DNA from: Prevotella sp.
GTDB lineage: Bacteria; Bacteroidota; Bacteroidia; Bacteroidales; Bacteroidaceae
Length of the DNA: 64,000 nucleotides
Assembly: GCA_017554145.1 (NCBI GenBank)
Contig: JAFZIZ010000008.1
Coordinates: 124,001 to 188,000 of the forward strand
Reading direction: 5' to 3'
A program made the translations under genes and the position numbers. This document shows, in pieces, positions 9,299-17,859 of this stretch (positions are counted from its first letter, which is position 1; the number at the start of each line of letters is the position of its first letter). The notes under the pieces are model-generated. The model did not search any database. It saw nothing but the letters and a program-made list of their open reading frames with translations, and was not told the origin of the DNA.

Positions 9299-10079
9299 CC
9301 TTCTCTTCTTTATGATGAAAACGTATCAATTGTATCTGACTGATGAACATCAACTTGCGTATATCTCCTTCCTCATGTAAATCATTATTGAGATAGATGA
9401 ATCCGTTGAGTTCCTTCAATCGTCCTTCCTGATAATGGGGGATACGAAGTTGTGTCATTCCCGAACTGGAAATACGCGACACAGATTGCGTAATACTGTC
9501 ATTCTCATATTTAGCCGTCAAACACAGGATGGCATCCCTTGAACCGTTCTGATAGAGGAAGTCAGACATAAATTGGAACATGAAGGAATCGCCCTGATAG
9601 AAAGAGGTATCTGCTTCCACATGGATATCAAAACGATTGGCGGTTGGCTTGGGAATAAGCAGCACGTCGGTCTCGTTCTTCCAGATATTGGCAGTATCAC
9701 CCGTCTCACTATATTGTGAGTATCTGTTAATGTCACCTACAGAAGCACCCAACTCCTTTGCATCGTCATTCAAGCGCTCAGTTACACGGGTATAGATTTC
9801 CTTTAGTCTGTCGGCATGAGAATAGTAATAGATCAGAGAGGAATCAAAGACTGCCTCCGTGATATCATACTTCTTCAGAACGGCACGGAAATAGACATTC
9901 TGTTTATACTCAGCATCCTCATGACCACCAGTACTCTTCTCTTTTGCCATTGCCTGCGACACATGGTAATCGTAGAGTATATCCTCCAACTCACCTGGTT
10001 GGATATATTCCGACGGCACCGTAGGTTTACAACCTATCACAAGTATCGTCAATAATGCGATGACAAGACTATTCCTCAT
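9111..10079 (-). CDS. DUF4296 family lipoprotein
   Basis: A 322-residue lipoprotein: MRNSLVIALLTILVIGC puts the lipobox cysteine at residue 17. Residues ~20-110 fit DUF4296 (QPGELEDILYDYHVSQAMA, then helical segments with a YYYSH motif), a Bacteroidetes family of unknown function. Residues after ~255 are a charged, low-complexity tail (KEEKDEPKNDTENKADS...) that overlaps the small downstream ORF in another frame. The tail may therefore be shaped by the overlap. The gene starts 4 bp inside lspA (ATGA overlap), so a lipoprotein is coupled to the lipoprotein signal peptidase. Confidence 0.8.
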   Translation of the reverse strand: MRNSLVIALLTILVIGCKPTVPSEYIQPGELEDILYDYHVSQAMAKEKSTGGHEDAEYKQNVYFRAVLKKYDITEAVFDSSLIYYYSHADRLKEIYTRVTERLNDDAKELGASVGDINRYSQYSETGDTANIWKNETDVLLIPKPTANRFDIHVEADTSFYQGDSFMFQFMSDFLYQNGSRDAILCLTAKYENDSITQSVSRISSSGMTQLRIPHYQEGRLKELNGFIYLNNDLHEEGDIRKLMFISQIQLIRFHHKEEKDEPKNDTENKADSLRRTPDASGNSADTTRRGNIPRKGSPVLSAKEGTSVYRVGNVELKPAKR

Positions 10080-10720
10080 CGGCTTTCACTTTTTTCTTTC
10101 TTGAACGATATCTCACTGATTTCTTTCCGATAGAAAAGTAATAGGAGGACAACACCTACAGAGATTGCAGAGTCTGCGAAATTAAAGATAGGACTGAAGA
10201 AGATAAACTGCTCACCTCCTACCATAGGTACCCAGTTGGGCCATGTCGTCACAATCAGGGGGAAGTAGAACATATCCACAACCTTACCCATTAGGAACGG
10301 AGCATAACCCGTTCCGAAGGGTACAAAATAAGAAACATAGAATTCAGAAGAAGCATTGAAAATCAGTCCATAGAACATAGAGTCAAATAAATTGCCAGCC
10401 GCTCCCGACATAATCATCGACAAACAGAAAATATATCCCCAGCGCGCCTTTGCCTTCACCTGACGAGTTATATAATAACCCAACGCTCCGATAGCAATAA
10501 CACGGAAGAGAGAGAGTACCAACTTACTACCTATCTCCATACCGTATGCCATACCGTTGTTTTCGATAAAGACAATCTTAAACCACGAAAAAATTTCTAT
10601 TTGCTCGTGAAGCGTCATATTCGTCTTTACCCAAATCTTAATGATCTGGTCGACAACGAGGATGACCGTTACCACAGCAACAGCCATCCATCCACGCTTT
10701 ACAATGCTTGCGTTACTCAT
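10076..10720 (-). CDS. lspA: Lipoprotein signal peptidase LspA
   Basis: An aspartic protease of the inner membrane that removes signal peptides from prolipoproteins. Four hydrophobic segments are visible. Catalytic aspartates are Asp149 in GKVVDMF and Asp183 in FNFADSAIS, with the conserved GAAGNLFD at 107-113. The protein (214 residues) is longer than E. coli LspA (164). Most of the excess is a ~30-residue insertion between GNLFD and VVDM, which I believe is common in this phylum. Its stop overlaps the DUF4296 start by 4 bp and it abuts the DksA-like gene directly. Confidence 0.95.
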   Translation of the reverse strand: MSNASIVKRGWMAVAVVTVILVVDQIIKIWVKTNMTLHEQIEIFSWFKIVFIENNGMAYGMEIGSKLVLSLFRVIAIGALGYYITRQVKAKARWGYIFCLSMIMSGAAGNLFDSMFYGLIFNASSEFYVSYFVPFGTGYAPFLMGKVVDMFYFPLIVTTWPNWVPMVGGEQFIFFSPIFNFADSAISVGVVLLLLFYRKEISEISFKKEKSESR

Positions 10721-11101
10721 TTACTTCTTGCCTGCCATCTTTGACTCCACGCTCAAAGTAGCATGAGGAACGGCACGCAGACGTTCTTTCGGAATCAGTT
10801 TACCTGTGATACGATCAATACCATAGGTTTTGTTTTCAATACGTACCAGAGCTGCTTTCAAACCCTGAATGAATTTCTGTTGACGGGATGCCATCTGAAT
10901 CAGTTCCTCTTTCGACTGAGTAACACTACCCTCTTCCAGTGCTTTATACGTGGGGGAAGTATCGTCCACATCATTAGAGTCCTTATTCATTAGGACATTC
11001 ATCATCTGGTCGTAGTCGCGTTTGGCAAGTGCCAATTTTTCATTGATGATTTGGCGGAACTCTTCCAGTTCCTCATCAGAATAGCGAGTCTTGTCTGCCA
11101 T
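10721..11101 (-). CDS. TraR/DksA-like protein without zinc-finger cysteines
   Basis: A 126-residue protein with the DksA/TraR layout: an acidic N-terminal coiled coil (EELEEFRQIINEKLALAKRD), a central helix, and a C-terminal YGIDRITGKLIPKERLRAVPHATLS segment that lines up with the family zinc finger. In classical members this region carries four cysteines; here there is no cysteine in the whole protein. The fold may be held without metal. DksA-type proteins bind the RNA polymerase secondary channel. The gene lies 7 bp after ileS and abuts lspA. Confidence 0.8.
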   Translation of the reverse strand: MADKTRYSDEELEEFRQIINEKLALAKRDYDQMMNVLMNKDSNDVDDTSPTYKALEEGSVTQSKEELIQMASRQQKFIQGLKAALVRIENKTYGIDRITGKLIPKERLRAVPHATLSVESKMAGKK

Positions 11102-11108
11102 AATACTT

Positions 11109-14100
11109 TTAAGATTTAGTTATTTTTATATTCAATTTAAATTCATCAAAGTCTACTTCTGTACCATCATTAGCTGCGATAGCAATTTGGTCGGCTAGTA
11201 CTTGAGTCTTGATATACTCACCGAAACCATCCACTGCTTTCTGAATCTCCTCGTTAGGAGCCAAGGTGATATAGATACGGTCAGTAATCTCCAGTCCACT
11301 GTCCTTACGGATATTCTGAACACGGTTGATAATCTCACGTGCCATACCTTCTTGTTTCAATTCCTCAGTCAATTCTACTTCTAAGGCAACAGTCAGGTTA
11401 CCGTCGTTGGCAACGAGCCATCCAGGAATATCTTCATTGATAATTTCTACATCGGCTACCTCAACTATGAGATCATTACCTTCTACATTGATACCAATAG
11501 TACCATTGGCTTCCAGTTCTGCAATTTGTTCCTGAGTAAGGGCATCCATCTGAGTGGCCACTCCTTTCATCAGTTTACCGAACTTCTTACCCATCGTACG
11601 GAAGTTACATTTTACCTTCTTCACAAGGATACCAGCACCCTCTACAAATTGCAGTTCTTTCACATTCACCTCATTCATAATCAGGTCTTTCACTGCCTCA
11701 ATATGACGTTTCTGCTCTTCGGTGGCAGGTATCATCATACGCTGTAGAGGTTGACGTACCTTGATATTAACCTTACGACGCAAGGCAAGTACCATTGAAG
11801 TAATCTTCTGTGCCATCTCCATACGAGCCTCCAAGTCCTGATCAATCAACGACTCATCAGCCACAGGGAAGTTATCAAGATGTACACTGTCCTTCTCACC
11901 GCCAAGGTCACGATAGAGTTGGTCGGCATAGAACGGAGCAAACGGAGCCAGCAGTTTAGAGATGGTAAGCAGACAGGTGTAGAGTGTGTCGTAAGCCGAA
12001 CGCTTGTCGTCACTCATCTCCTTACCCCAGAAACGTTTACGGTTCAGACGGACATACCAGTTACTCAGGTCGTCGTTGACAAAACTGTCAATCAGTCGTC
12101 CTGCACGCGTTGGGTCATAGTTCTCCAACTCTTCCGTCACTTTCTTAATCAATGTATTGAGCGAAGAAAGAATCCAGCGGTCAATCTCTGGCTTGTCTGA
12201 ATATCGAGACTGTGCCTCCACCTGCATAGAGGGCTCAAAGCCATCCACATTGGCATAGAGTGCGAAGAAAGAATAGGTATTATAGAGCGTTCCGAAGAAC
12301 TTACGACGAATCTCATCCACACCCTCGGGGTCGAACTTCAGGTTGTCCCAAGGCTCAGAGTTAGTCATCATATACAGGCGAACGGCATCACTTCCGTATT
12401 TCTCAATCATCTCAAATGGATTCACCACATTACCCACATGCTTTGACATTTTGTTGCCTTTTGCATCAAGTACCAATCCTGATGAAATAACATTCTTGAA
12501 GGCTACAGAATCGAAAATCATTGTAGCTATAGCATGCAATGTAAAGAACCATCCACGTGTCTGGTCAACACCCTCGTTGATAAAATCAGCAGGGAAAGCC
12601 TGATTCTTATCGATAGCATCACGATTTTCAAACGGATAGTGAATCTGAGCATAAGGCATTGAACCTGAGTCAAACCATACGTCAATTAGGTCGCTCTCAC
12701 GCTTCATAGGTTTACCGCTTTCGCTCATCAATACGATATAGTCGACATATGGACGGTGAAGGTCTATCTTGTCATAATTCTCCTGACACATATCACCAGG
12801 CACGAAACCATTATCCTTCAAAGGATTGCTCTTCATAAAACCAGCCTTGACGGATTTCTCTATCTCGTTATAGAGTTCCTCCACACTGCCGATACAGATT
12901 TCCTCACCATCCTCACTGCGCCAGATAGGTAGTGGTGTACCCCAGAAACGACTACGTGAAAGGTTCCAGTCATTCAGGTTGTCGAGCCAGTTACCAAAGC
13001 GTCCCGTACCTGTTGACTCCGGTTGCCAGTTGATCGTCTTGTTGAGTTCGCTCATGCGCTCCTTACAAGCCGACGACTTAATAAACCAAGAATCCAACGG
13101 ATAATAGAGCACAGGCTTATCGGTGCGCCAGCAATGCGGATAGTTGTGGACGTGCTTCTCAATCTTGAACACCTTGTTCTGAGCCTTTAGATCCATGCAG
13201 ATAGAGATATCCAGTGTCTCGTCTTTATCGGTCAGCGTATCGTCGTAGGCATTCTTCACATAACGTCCTGCAAACTTGTTCCACTCATCCTTGTTGACAT
13301 AGCGCTCGACGAATTCTTCGTCAAGATCCTCAATAACAAAATATTTACCCTGTAAATCGACCACAGGACGTTCAGCACCCTTCTTGTCGATGAGGACAAT
13401 CGGACAAATACCTGCTTTCTTGGCAACGAAAGCATCGTCGGCACCAAAGTTCGGAGCAATATGTACGATACCAGCACCATCGTCGGTCGTTACGTAATCA
13501 CCGGGAATCACCTTGAAAGCATCGCCCATCGGTTTGATGGCTGGCATCAGTTGCTCATACTCCATACCGACAAGATCTGTTCCTTTATATCGTGCCACGA
13601 TGCGATAGGGAATCAGTTTATCACCCTTGTTGTATTCTGGCATCTCTCCACCGTCGGTGATGTTACCCTCTGCAGGCAGATAAGCATTCAGACGAGCCTC
13701 TGCCAATACCAAAGTCACTTTGTCGGCAGTATATGGATTATAGGTCTGCACAGCAACGTAGTCAATCTTTGGACCAACGCAGAGTGCCGAGTTAGCAGCA
13801 AGTGTCCAAGGGGTGGTTGTCCATGCAAGGAAGTATGGGGTACCCCATCCCATCATCTCTGGCTTCGGATTTTTCATCTTAAATTGTGCCGTACACGTTG
13901 TGTCCTTCACGTCGCGATAGCATCCGGGCTGGTTCAACTCATGAGACGAAAGTCCCGTACCTGCGGCAGGTGAATACGGCTGGATGGTATAGCCCTTATA
14001 AAGCAGTCCCTTCTGATAGAACTGTTTCAGCAACCACCAGAGTGTCTCGATATACTTGTTGTCGTAAGTGATATACGGATGGTCAAGGTCTACGAAATAG

Positions 14101-14537
14101 CCCATCTTCTCCGTCAGTTCACGCCATTCGGCAGTATACATCATCACATTCTCACGACATTTCTTGTTGTAATCCTCTGTGGAGATATAACGCTCTGACT
14201 CCTTGTTGTCGATGTCAGCCTTTGTGATACCAAGTTCTTTCTCTACGCCCAACTCAACAGGCAGTCCATGAGTATCCCAACCTGCCTTACGGTGTACCTG
14301 ATAGCCGCGCATAGTTTTATAACGATTGAAAGTATCCTTGATACTACGAGCCAGTACATGGTGAATACCTGGATGACCATTGGCTGAGGGAGGTCCTTCA
14401 AAGAACACAAACTGAGGACAGCCCTCACGCTCTTCGACAGAGCGAAGGAACACATTGTTCTCCTTCCACATCTGCAGGATATCATTGTTTACCTGCGTTA
14501 AGTTCAAACCGCTATGTTCAGCGAATCTTTTACCCAT
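11109..14537 (-). CDS. ileS: Isoleucyl-tRNA synthetase IleS
   Basis: A class I synthetase of 1142 residues, longer than the ~940 of E. coli IleRS. The HIGH-type motif is HPGIHH at residues 55-60 within PPSANGHPGIHH. The KMSKS-type loop is KMSKH near residue 695. A large editing domain lies between them and a long C-terminal anticodon-binding and extension region follows. Length and motif forms suggest the eukaryote-like type 2 IleRS, which would be naturally less sensitive to mupirocin; that is inference. It heads the leftward operon, under the promoter at 14578-14609. Confidence 0.95.
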   Translation of the reverse strand: MGKRFAEHSGLNLTQVNNDILQMWKENNVFLRSVEEREGCPQFVFFEGPPSANGHPGIHHVLARSIKDTFNRYKTMRGYQVHRKAGWDTHGLPVELGVEKELGITKADIDNKESERYISTEDYNKKCRENVMMYTAEWRELTEKMGYFVDLDHPYITYDNKYIETLWWLLKQFYQKGLLYKGYTIQPYSPAAGTGLSSHELNQPGCYRDVKDTTCTAQFKMKNPKPEMMGWGTPYFLAWTTTPWTLAANSALCVGPKIDYVAVQTYNPYTADKVTLVLAEARLNAYLPAEGNITDGGEMPEYNKGDKLIPYRIVARYKGTDLVGMEYEQLMPAIKPMGDAFKVIPGDYVTTDDGAGIVHIAPNFGADDAFVAKKAGICPIVLIDKKGAERPVVDLQGKYFVIEDLDEEFVERYVNKDEWNKFAGRYVKNAYDDTLTDKDETLDISICMDLKAQNKVFKIEKHVHNYPHCWRTDKPVLYYPLDSWFIKSSACKERMSELNKTINWQPESTGTGRFGNWLDNLNDWNLSRSRFWGTPLPIWRSEDGEEICIGSVEELYNEIEKSVKAGFMKSNPLKDNGFVPGDMCQENYDKIDLHRPYVDYIVLMSESGKPMKRESDLIDVWFDSGSMPYAQIHYPFENRDAIDKNQAFPADFINEGVDQTRGWFFTLHAIATMIFDSVAFKNVISSGLVLDAKGNKMSKHVGNVVNPFEMIEKYGSDAVRLYMMTNSEPWDNLKFDPEGVDEIRRKFFGTLYNTYSFFALYANVDGFEPSMQVEAQSRYSDKPEIDRWILSSLNTLIKKVTEELENYDPTRAGRLIDSFVNDDLSNWYVRLNRKRFWGKEMSDDKRSAYDTLYTCLLTISKLLAPFAPFYADQLYRDLGGEKDSVHLDNFPVADESLIDQDLEARMEMAQKITSMVLALRRKVNIKVRQPLQRMMIPATEEQKRHIEAVKDLIMNEVNVKELQFVEGAGILVKKVKCNFRTMGKKFGKLMKGVATQMDALTQEQIAELEANGTIGINVEGNDLIVEVADVEIINEDIPGWLVANDGNLTVALEVELTEELKQEGMAREIINRVQNIRKDSGLEITDRIYITLAPNEEIQKAVDGFGEYIKTQVLADQIAIAANDGTEVDFDEFKLNIKITKS

Positions 14538-14577
14538 ATTTTATCTTATTTTTTACCTTGTTTTTATTTTTAGTCTG

Positions 14578-14609
14578 CAAAGGTAGGAAAATTTGGGCGA
14601 AAAACCAAA
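14578..14609 (-). promoter_or_regulatory. Promoter of the ileS operon
   Basis: On the minus strand: TTTG (14606-14609), 20-bp spacer, TACCTTTG (14578-14585), about 40 bp before the ileS ATG. Both elements match the Bacteroidetes consensus. No other promoter of comparable quality was noticed between here and 4.5 kb on this strand. Confidence 0.8.
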
Positions 14610-14648
14610 TAAAAAACATTTTTTTTAACTCACCGTCAAAGTAGCTAT

Positions 14649-15938
14649 TTATCGCTCTGAAATATTGATGGTAAGTGTATTCGATGTATTACCACAAATG
14701 CGATAACGGTGATCGATACGAATACCAACAAGCCAAAGTATATTGTTATCTGCGTCAGTAACAACGAGTTGACGACGTTTCTCAAAGATCGTCATCTTAC
14801 GGTCTGTCATGAGATCGCTCAACAATTTACGTCCTTCCATACCATACGGAATCATCCAGTCGCCTTCCTCCACTTGACGAACCGTTAGCGGAAAACGTAC
14901 TTGATCGGCATCCAAGGTAGCAATAGCGGCATCTTTTGATAACCAAACAGACTCTTTTTTAACTGAGAACTTAGCGGTTTCATTTATCATATAGATACCT
15001 TCTTCTGGAATACGCAACGAATTAAACGGTTTTAAAGAGGGTTCAACATAATAGGCATCACGGTCTTTCAATACATCATATCCAGAAGAAGATGATATGA
15101 TTCTACCTGTCTCTGCCTCCATAATCTGTTGTACCTGAACGCCGTTGAAACCATAGTTTTTAAGCCATTCAAATAATAGATATTCTCTTGAACCGATTTT
15201 ATCTAACTCGTTGAATGTAATCGTTTTGGCGTCTTTGTAATCATCAATAACTGTATCTAATACCTTCTGTGCCTCTAATACGTGTTCCGCTGTTTGCTGA
15301 ATATTATCACTGACGGCAGGATTCAATTCCTGCAATAATGGAAGTACTTGCAAACGAACCTTGTTACGCTGTACGTCAGCCTCCAGATTGGTAGAGTCCG
15401 TCACATATTCCTGTCCCTTCTCAGCAAGATAAGATTCAATTTCTGCCCTTGACACACATAGTAATGGACGAAGAATGTAACCGTTTCGAGGTTGAATACC
15501 TGTCAACCCACGCAATCCTGTACCTCTAACCAAATTCAATAATACCGTTTCGACAGAATCATCACGATGATGAGCCACACAGATGCCTTGGGCACCCAAA
15601 TCTTGACGAAGCTGTTCAAAATAGCGATATCTAAGTTCTCTGGCTGCCATTTCAACGCTAACTTTATGCATTTCCGCATAAGTTAACGTGTCGAAATGAA
15701 TGCGATGGAATGGAATGTGTTTTTGCATACAAAGGGTCTCGCAGAACTGTTCATCCCTATCTGATTCTTCTCCACGGAGATGGAAATTACAATGAATAGC
15801 ATGGATTTTATAGCCCATTTCATCGAGCATCAGTAAGAGTGCCACACTATCCGCCCCACCACTCAATGCAACAAGATATAAATTATTGTCATTAAGCAGT
15901 TTATACTTTTTAATATAACTCTTTACTTTATTCCACAT
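14649..15938 (-). CDS. tilS: tRNA(Ile)-lysidine synthase TilS
   Basis: TilS attaches lysine to C34 of tRNA-Ile(CAU), changing its decoding from AUG to AUA. The ATP-pyrophosphatase loop SGGADS lies at residues 26-31. HCNFHLRGEESDRDEQFC and AHHRDDSVETVLLNLVRGTGLRGL are the family substrate-binding blocks. A C-terminal TilS domain follows (429 residues in all, usual length). It overlaps the end of rlmI by 11 bp. Its 3' end lies next to the ileS promoter, so tilS transcription runs toward ileS; both act on isoleucine tRNA. Confidence 0.95.
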   Translation of the reverse strand: MWNKVKSYIKKYKLLNDNNLYLVALSGGADSVALLLMLDEMGYKIHAIHCNFHLRGEESDRDEQFCETLCMQKHIPFHRIHFDTLTYAEMHKVSVEMAARELRYRYFEQLRQDLGAQGICVAHHRDDSVETVLLNLVRGTGLRGLTGIQPRNGYILRPLLCVSRAEIESYLAEKGQEYVTDSTNLEADVQRNKVRLQVLPLLQELNPAVSDNIQQTAEHVLEAQKVLDTVIDDYKDAKTITFNELDKIGSREYLLFEWLKNYGFNGVQVQQIMEAETGRIISSSSGYDVLKDRDAYYVEPSLKPFNSLRIPEEGIYMINETAKFSVKKESVWLSKDAAIATLDADQVRFPLTVRQVEEGDWMIPYGMEGRKLLSDLMTDRKMTIFEKRRQLVVTDADNNILWLVGIRIDHRYRICGNTSNTLTINISER

Positions 15939-17142
15939 AAAGAACCAGTCCCTTCAGATATTCTCCTTCAGGATGATAGATATTAATAGGATGATCAGCA
16001 GGTTGATGCAACTGATGGAGAATACGTACCTTGCACTTTGCCAAAGCAGCAGCCGTAAAGACTGCATTACGGAAGTGTTCCTTCGTCACTACCTGAGAAC
16101 AAGAGAAAGTGAAAAGGATACCACCTTTCTCTATCTTCTCAAAAGCCTTCTGGTTCAGACGGGTGTAACCTTTCAAAGCATTATGCAAAGCACCACGATG
16201 CTTGGCAAAGGCAGGCGGATCGAGGATGATAAGATTATAACTGGCTATTGGCTTTTGGCCATTGGCTTTTGGCTTTCCAATCCCTTCTAAAAACCTAAAA
16301 GCATCTTCACAAAACGCCTCATGACGCGCATCGTCAGGGAAATTAAGAGATACATTCTCGCGTGTCAGTTCGATGGCTTTAGCCGAACTATCAACAGAAT
16401 GTACTAATTCTGCTCCGCCACGCATAGCATAGAACGAGAAACCACCAGTATAACAGAACATATTCAATACTCGCTTCCCTTTGGCATATTGTTCTAACAA
16501 CAAACGATTCTCACGTTGGTCAACAAAGAATCCCGTTTTCTGTCCTCTCAACCAGTCGACACGGAACTTCAATCCGTTTTCCATGGCGATATTGTTATTA
16601 CTGCCTCCATATAGAAAGCCATTCATATCATCGGCAGTCATAAAAGGCAACGTAGTCTCACTCTTATAATAAATGTTTGAAATACGTGATTCCATCACAT
16701 TTACTAATACTTTTGCTATCTGCTTGCGCATCAGATGCATGCCGATAGAATGGGCTTGCATGACAGCCGTATTGCCATAGACATCGATAATCAACCCTGG
16801 CAAATTATCGCCCTCACCATGTACCAATCGGTATGAGTCTGAATATTCAGAATGATCAGTGACAAGTCCAATAGCTTTTCTCATCTGGAGAGCAGACTGT
16901 AAACGGGAATGCCAGTACTCATCGTCGATTTCAACATCGGAGAATGTCAAGACACGTACAGCAATAGACCCCTGTTGATAGTGCCCGATTGCAATGAAAT
17001 CACCATCAAAAGTCAGAACACGCACCAAGTCACCCTCTTCGACGCCTTCCTCTATCTGTTGAATGGCACCAGAGAACACCCAAGGATGAAAGCGCCTCAG
17101 GCTCTCGTCCTTACCCCTCCGTAACTGTATTCTCTTGTACAT
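15928..17142 (-). CDS. rlmI: RlmI-type 23S rRNA (cytosine-5)-methyltransferase
   Basis: A class I SAM-dependent rRNA methyltransferase of 404 residues. An N-terminal PUA domain (RRFHPWVFSGAIQ, GDLVRVL) precedes a catalytic domain with RVLNMFCYTGGFSFYA (SAM site) and LIILDPPAFAKHRG (motif IV). E. coli RlmI modifies C1962. A 12-residue loop just before motif IV (about residues 289-300, KPKANGQKPIAS) is encoded by a heptamer repeat array. The gene overlaps the exonuclease gene by 32 bp and tilS by 11 bp. Confidence 0.9.
   Translation of the reverse strand: MYKRIQLRRGKDESLRRFHPWVFSGAIQQIEEGVEEGDLVRVLTFDGDFIAIGHYQQGSIAVRVLTFSDVEIDDEYWHSRLQSALQMRKAIGLVTDHSEYSDSYRLVHGEGDNLPGLIIDVYGNTAVMQAHSIGMHLMRKQIAKVLVNVMESRISNIYYKSETTLPFMTADDMNGFLYGGSNNNIAMENGLKFRVDWLRGQKTGFFVDQRENRLLLEQYAKGKRVLNMFCYTGGFSFYAMRGGAELVHSVDSSAKAIELTRENVSLNFPDDARHEAFCEDAFRFLEGIGKPKANGQKPIASYNLIILDPPAFAKHRGALHNALKGYTRLNQKAFEKIEKGGILFTFSCSQVVTKEHFRNAVFTAAALAKCKVRILHQLHQPADHPINIYHPEGEYLKGLVLYVE
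16242..16276 (-). repeat. In-frame heptamer array inside rlmI, 5 units
   Basis: Five consecutive 7-bp units. On the plus strand three read TGGCTTT, the others TGGCTAT and TGGCCAT. The array is a whole number of codons in effect and adds a polar loop before the SAM motif IV of RlmI. This is the least degraded intragenic array in the window. Confidence 0.85.
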
Positions 17143-17761
17143 TTTCTTCCACTTTTATCAGTTCATAATCTCCTGTCTGTTCCAATCGCATGAGTTCTTC
17201 GTATAACATAATACAAGCCCACGCATCTGTAGCAGCATATATCTTCTGTTTCTCATTTAGAATCTCTGCCTCCCAGTTGGAGAGCTGATCTCTTTTCGAT
17301 ATTCGTCGTCCGAAGAAGTTGGCATAGAGTTTTTGCAGGCTCATATCCTCCACTCCTATTTCCTCCACATGGTTTTGCAAATCAATGAAGTTTCCTTGCT
17401 GGAACGCTGCACGTCTGCCTAACATCATCATGTCATCACGAAGGGAAAGTCCTATTTTGGGAACTGTCGTATCTTCTAACAGTCGGATAACGGCAGGTGT
17501 CATCCCGATGACATTCAGACGGAATAAGAAACACATATCATGGCTGGATACCTGTAACAGTGCCACTTCGTTGACTTGTCCTTTCTTAAAAGAAGGTCGC
17601 GTCTCTGTATCTATTCCGAGTATGGGTCTCGAAAGCAGATAGTTAACAGCTTTTTCCGCCTCTCCTTCTGTAGTCACTACCACAATATGCCCTTCAAAAA
17701 CCACTCTCGGCAAACCTCCAATTTTCGTCTTATTGTATTTGCTATAGATAATCTTTTTCAT
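17111..17761 (-). CDS. RNase D-like 3'-5' exonuclease
   Basis: A 216-residue DEDDy-type exonuclease domain. Exo I is ILGIDTETRP, Exo II lies in PKIGLSLRDDMMML and Exo III is YAATDAWACIMLYEEL. There is no HRDC domain, so it is shorter than RNase D and probably trims RNA or DNA 3' ends. An in-frame TTG upstream at 17785 is unlikely to be used because it falls in the -7 element; the ATG at 17759-17761 gives a sensible ~15-nt leader. It overlaps rlmI by 32 bp, forming an exonuclease-rlmI-tilS RNA-maturation operon. Confidence 0.85.
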   Translation of the reverse strand: MKKIIYSKYNKTKIGGLPRVVFEGHIVVVTTEGEAEKAVNYLLSRPILGIDTETRPSFKKGQVNEVALLQVSSHDMCFLFRLNVIGMTPAVIRLLEDTTVPKIGLSLRDDMMMLGRRAAFQQGNFIDLQNHVEEIGVEDMSLQKLYANFFGRRISKRDQLSNWEAEILNEKQKIYAATDAWACIMLYEELMRLEQTGDYELIKVEENVQENTVTEG

Positions 17762-17782
17762 CAAAGTTTTGTTTTCAAGGTG

Positions 17783-17790
17783 CAAAAATA
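17783..17790 (-). promoter_or_regulatory. Promoter -7 element, exonuclease-rlmI-tilS operon
   Basis: TATTTTTG on the minus strand, 21 bp before the ATG. No convincing -33 TTG lies at the right spacing. It is divergent from the ftsK -7 element 44 bp away. Confidence 0.55.
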
Positions 17791-17833
17791 CAAAAAAAAC
17801 ACGATTTTATGGCGTTTTCTTAGTTTTTTCAAT

Positions 17834-17841
17834 TACTTTTG
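17834..17841 (+). promoter_or_regulatory. Promoter -7 element of ftsK
   Basis: TACTTTTG, 18 bp before the ftsK ATG. Its last three bases are the in-frame TTG that would otherwise look like a start codon. No clear -33 element. Confidence 0.6.
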
Positions 17842-17859
17842 CACATTATTTATAATATT

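Noticed and set aside
17839..17859. An upstream TTG start for FtsK
   Set aside because: The TTG is the end of the -7 promoter element, so it would not be transcribed as a start.
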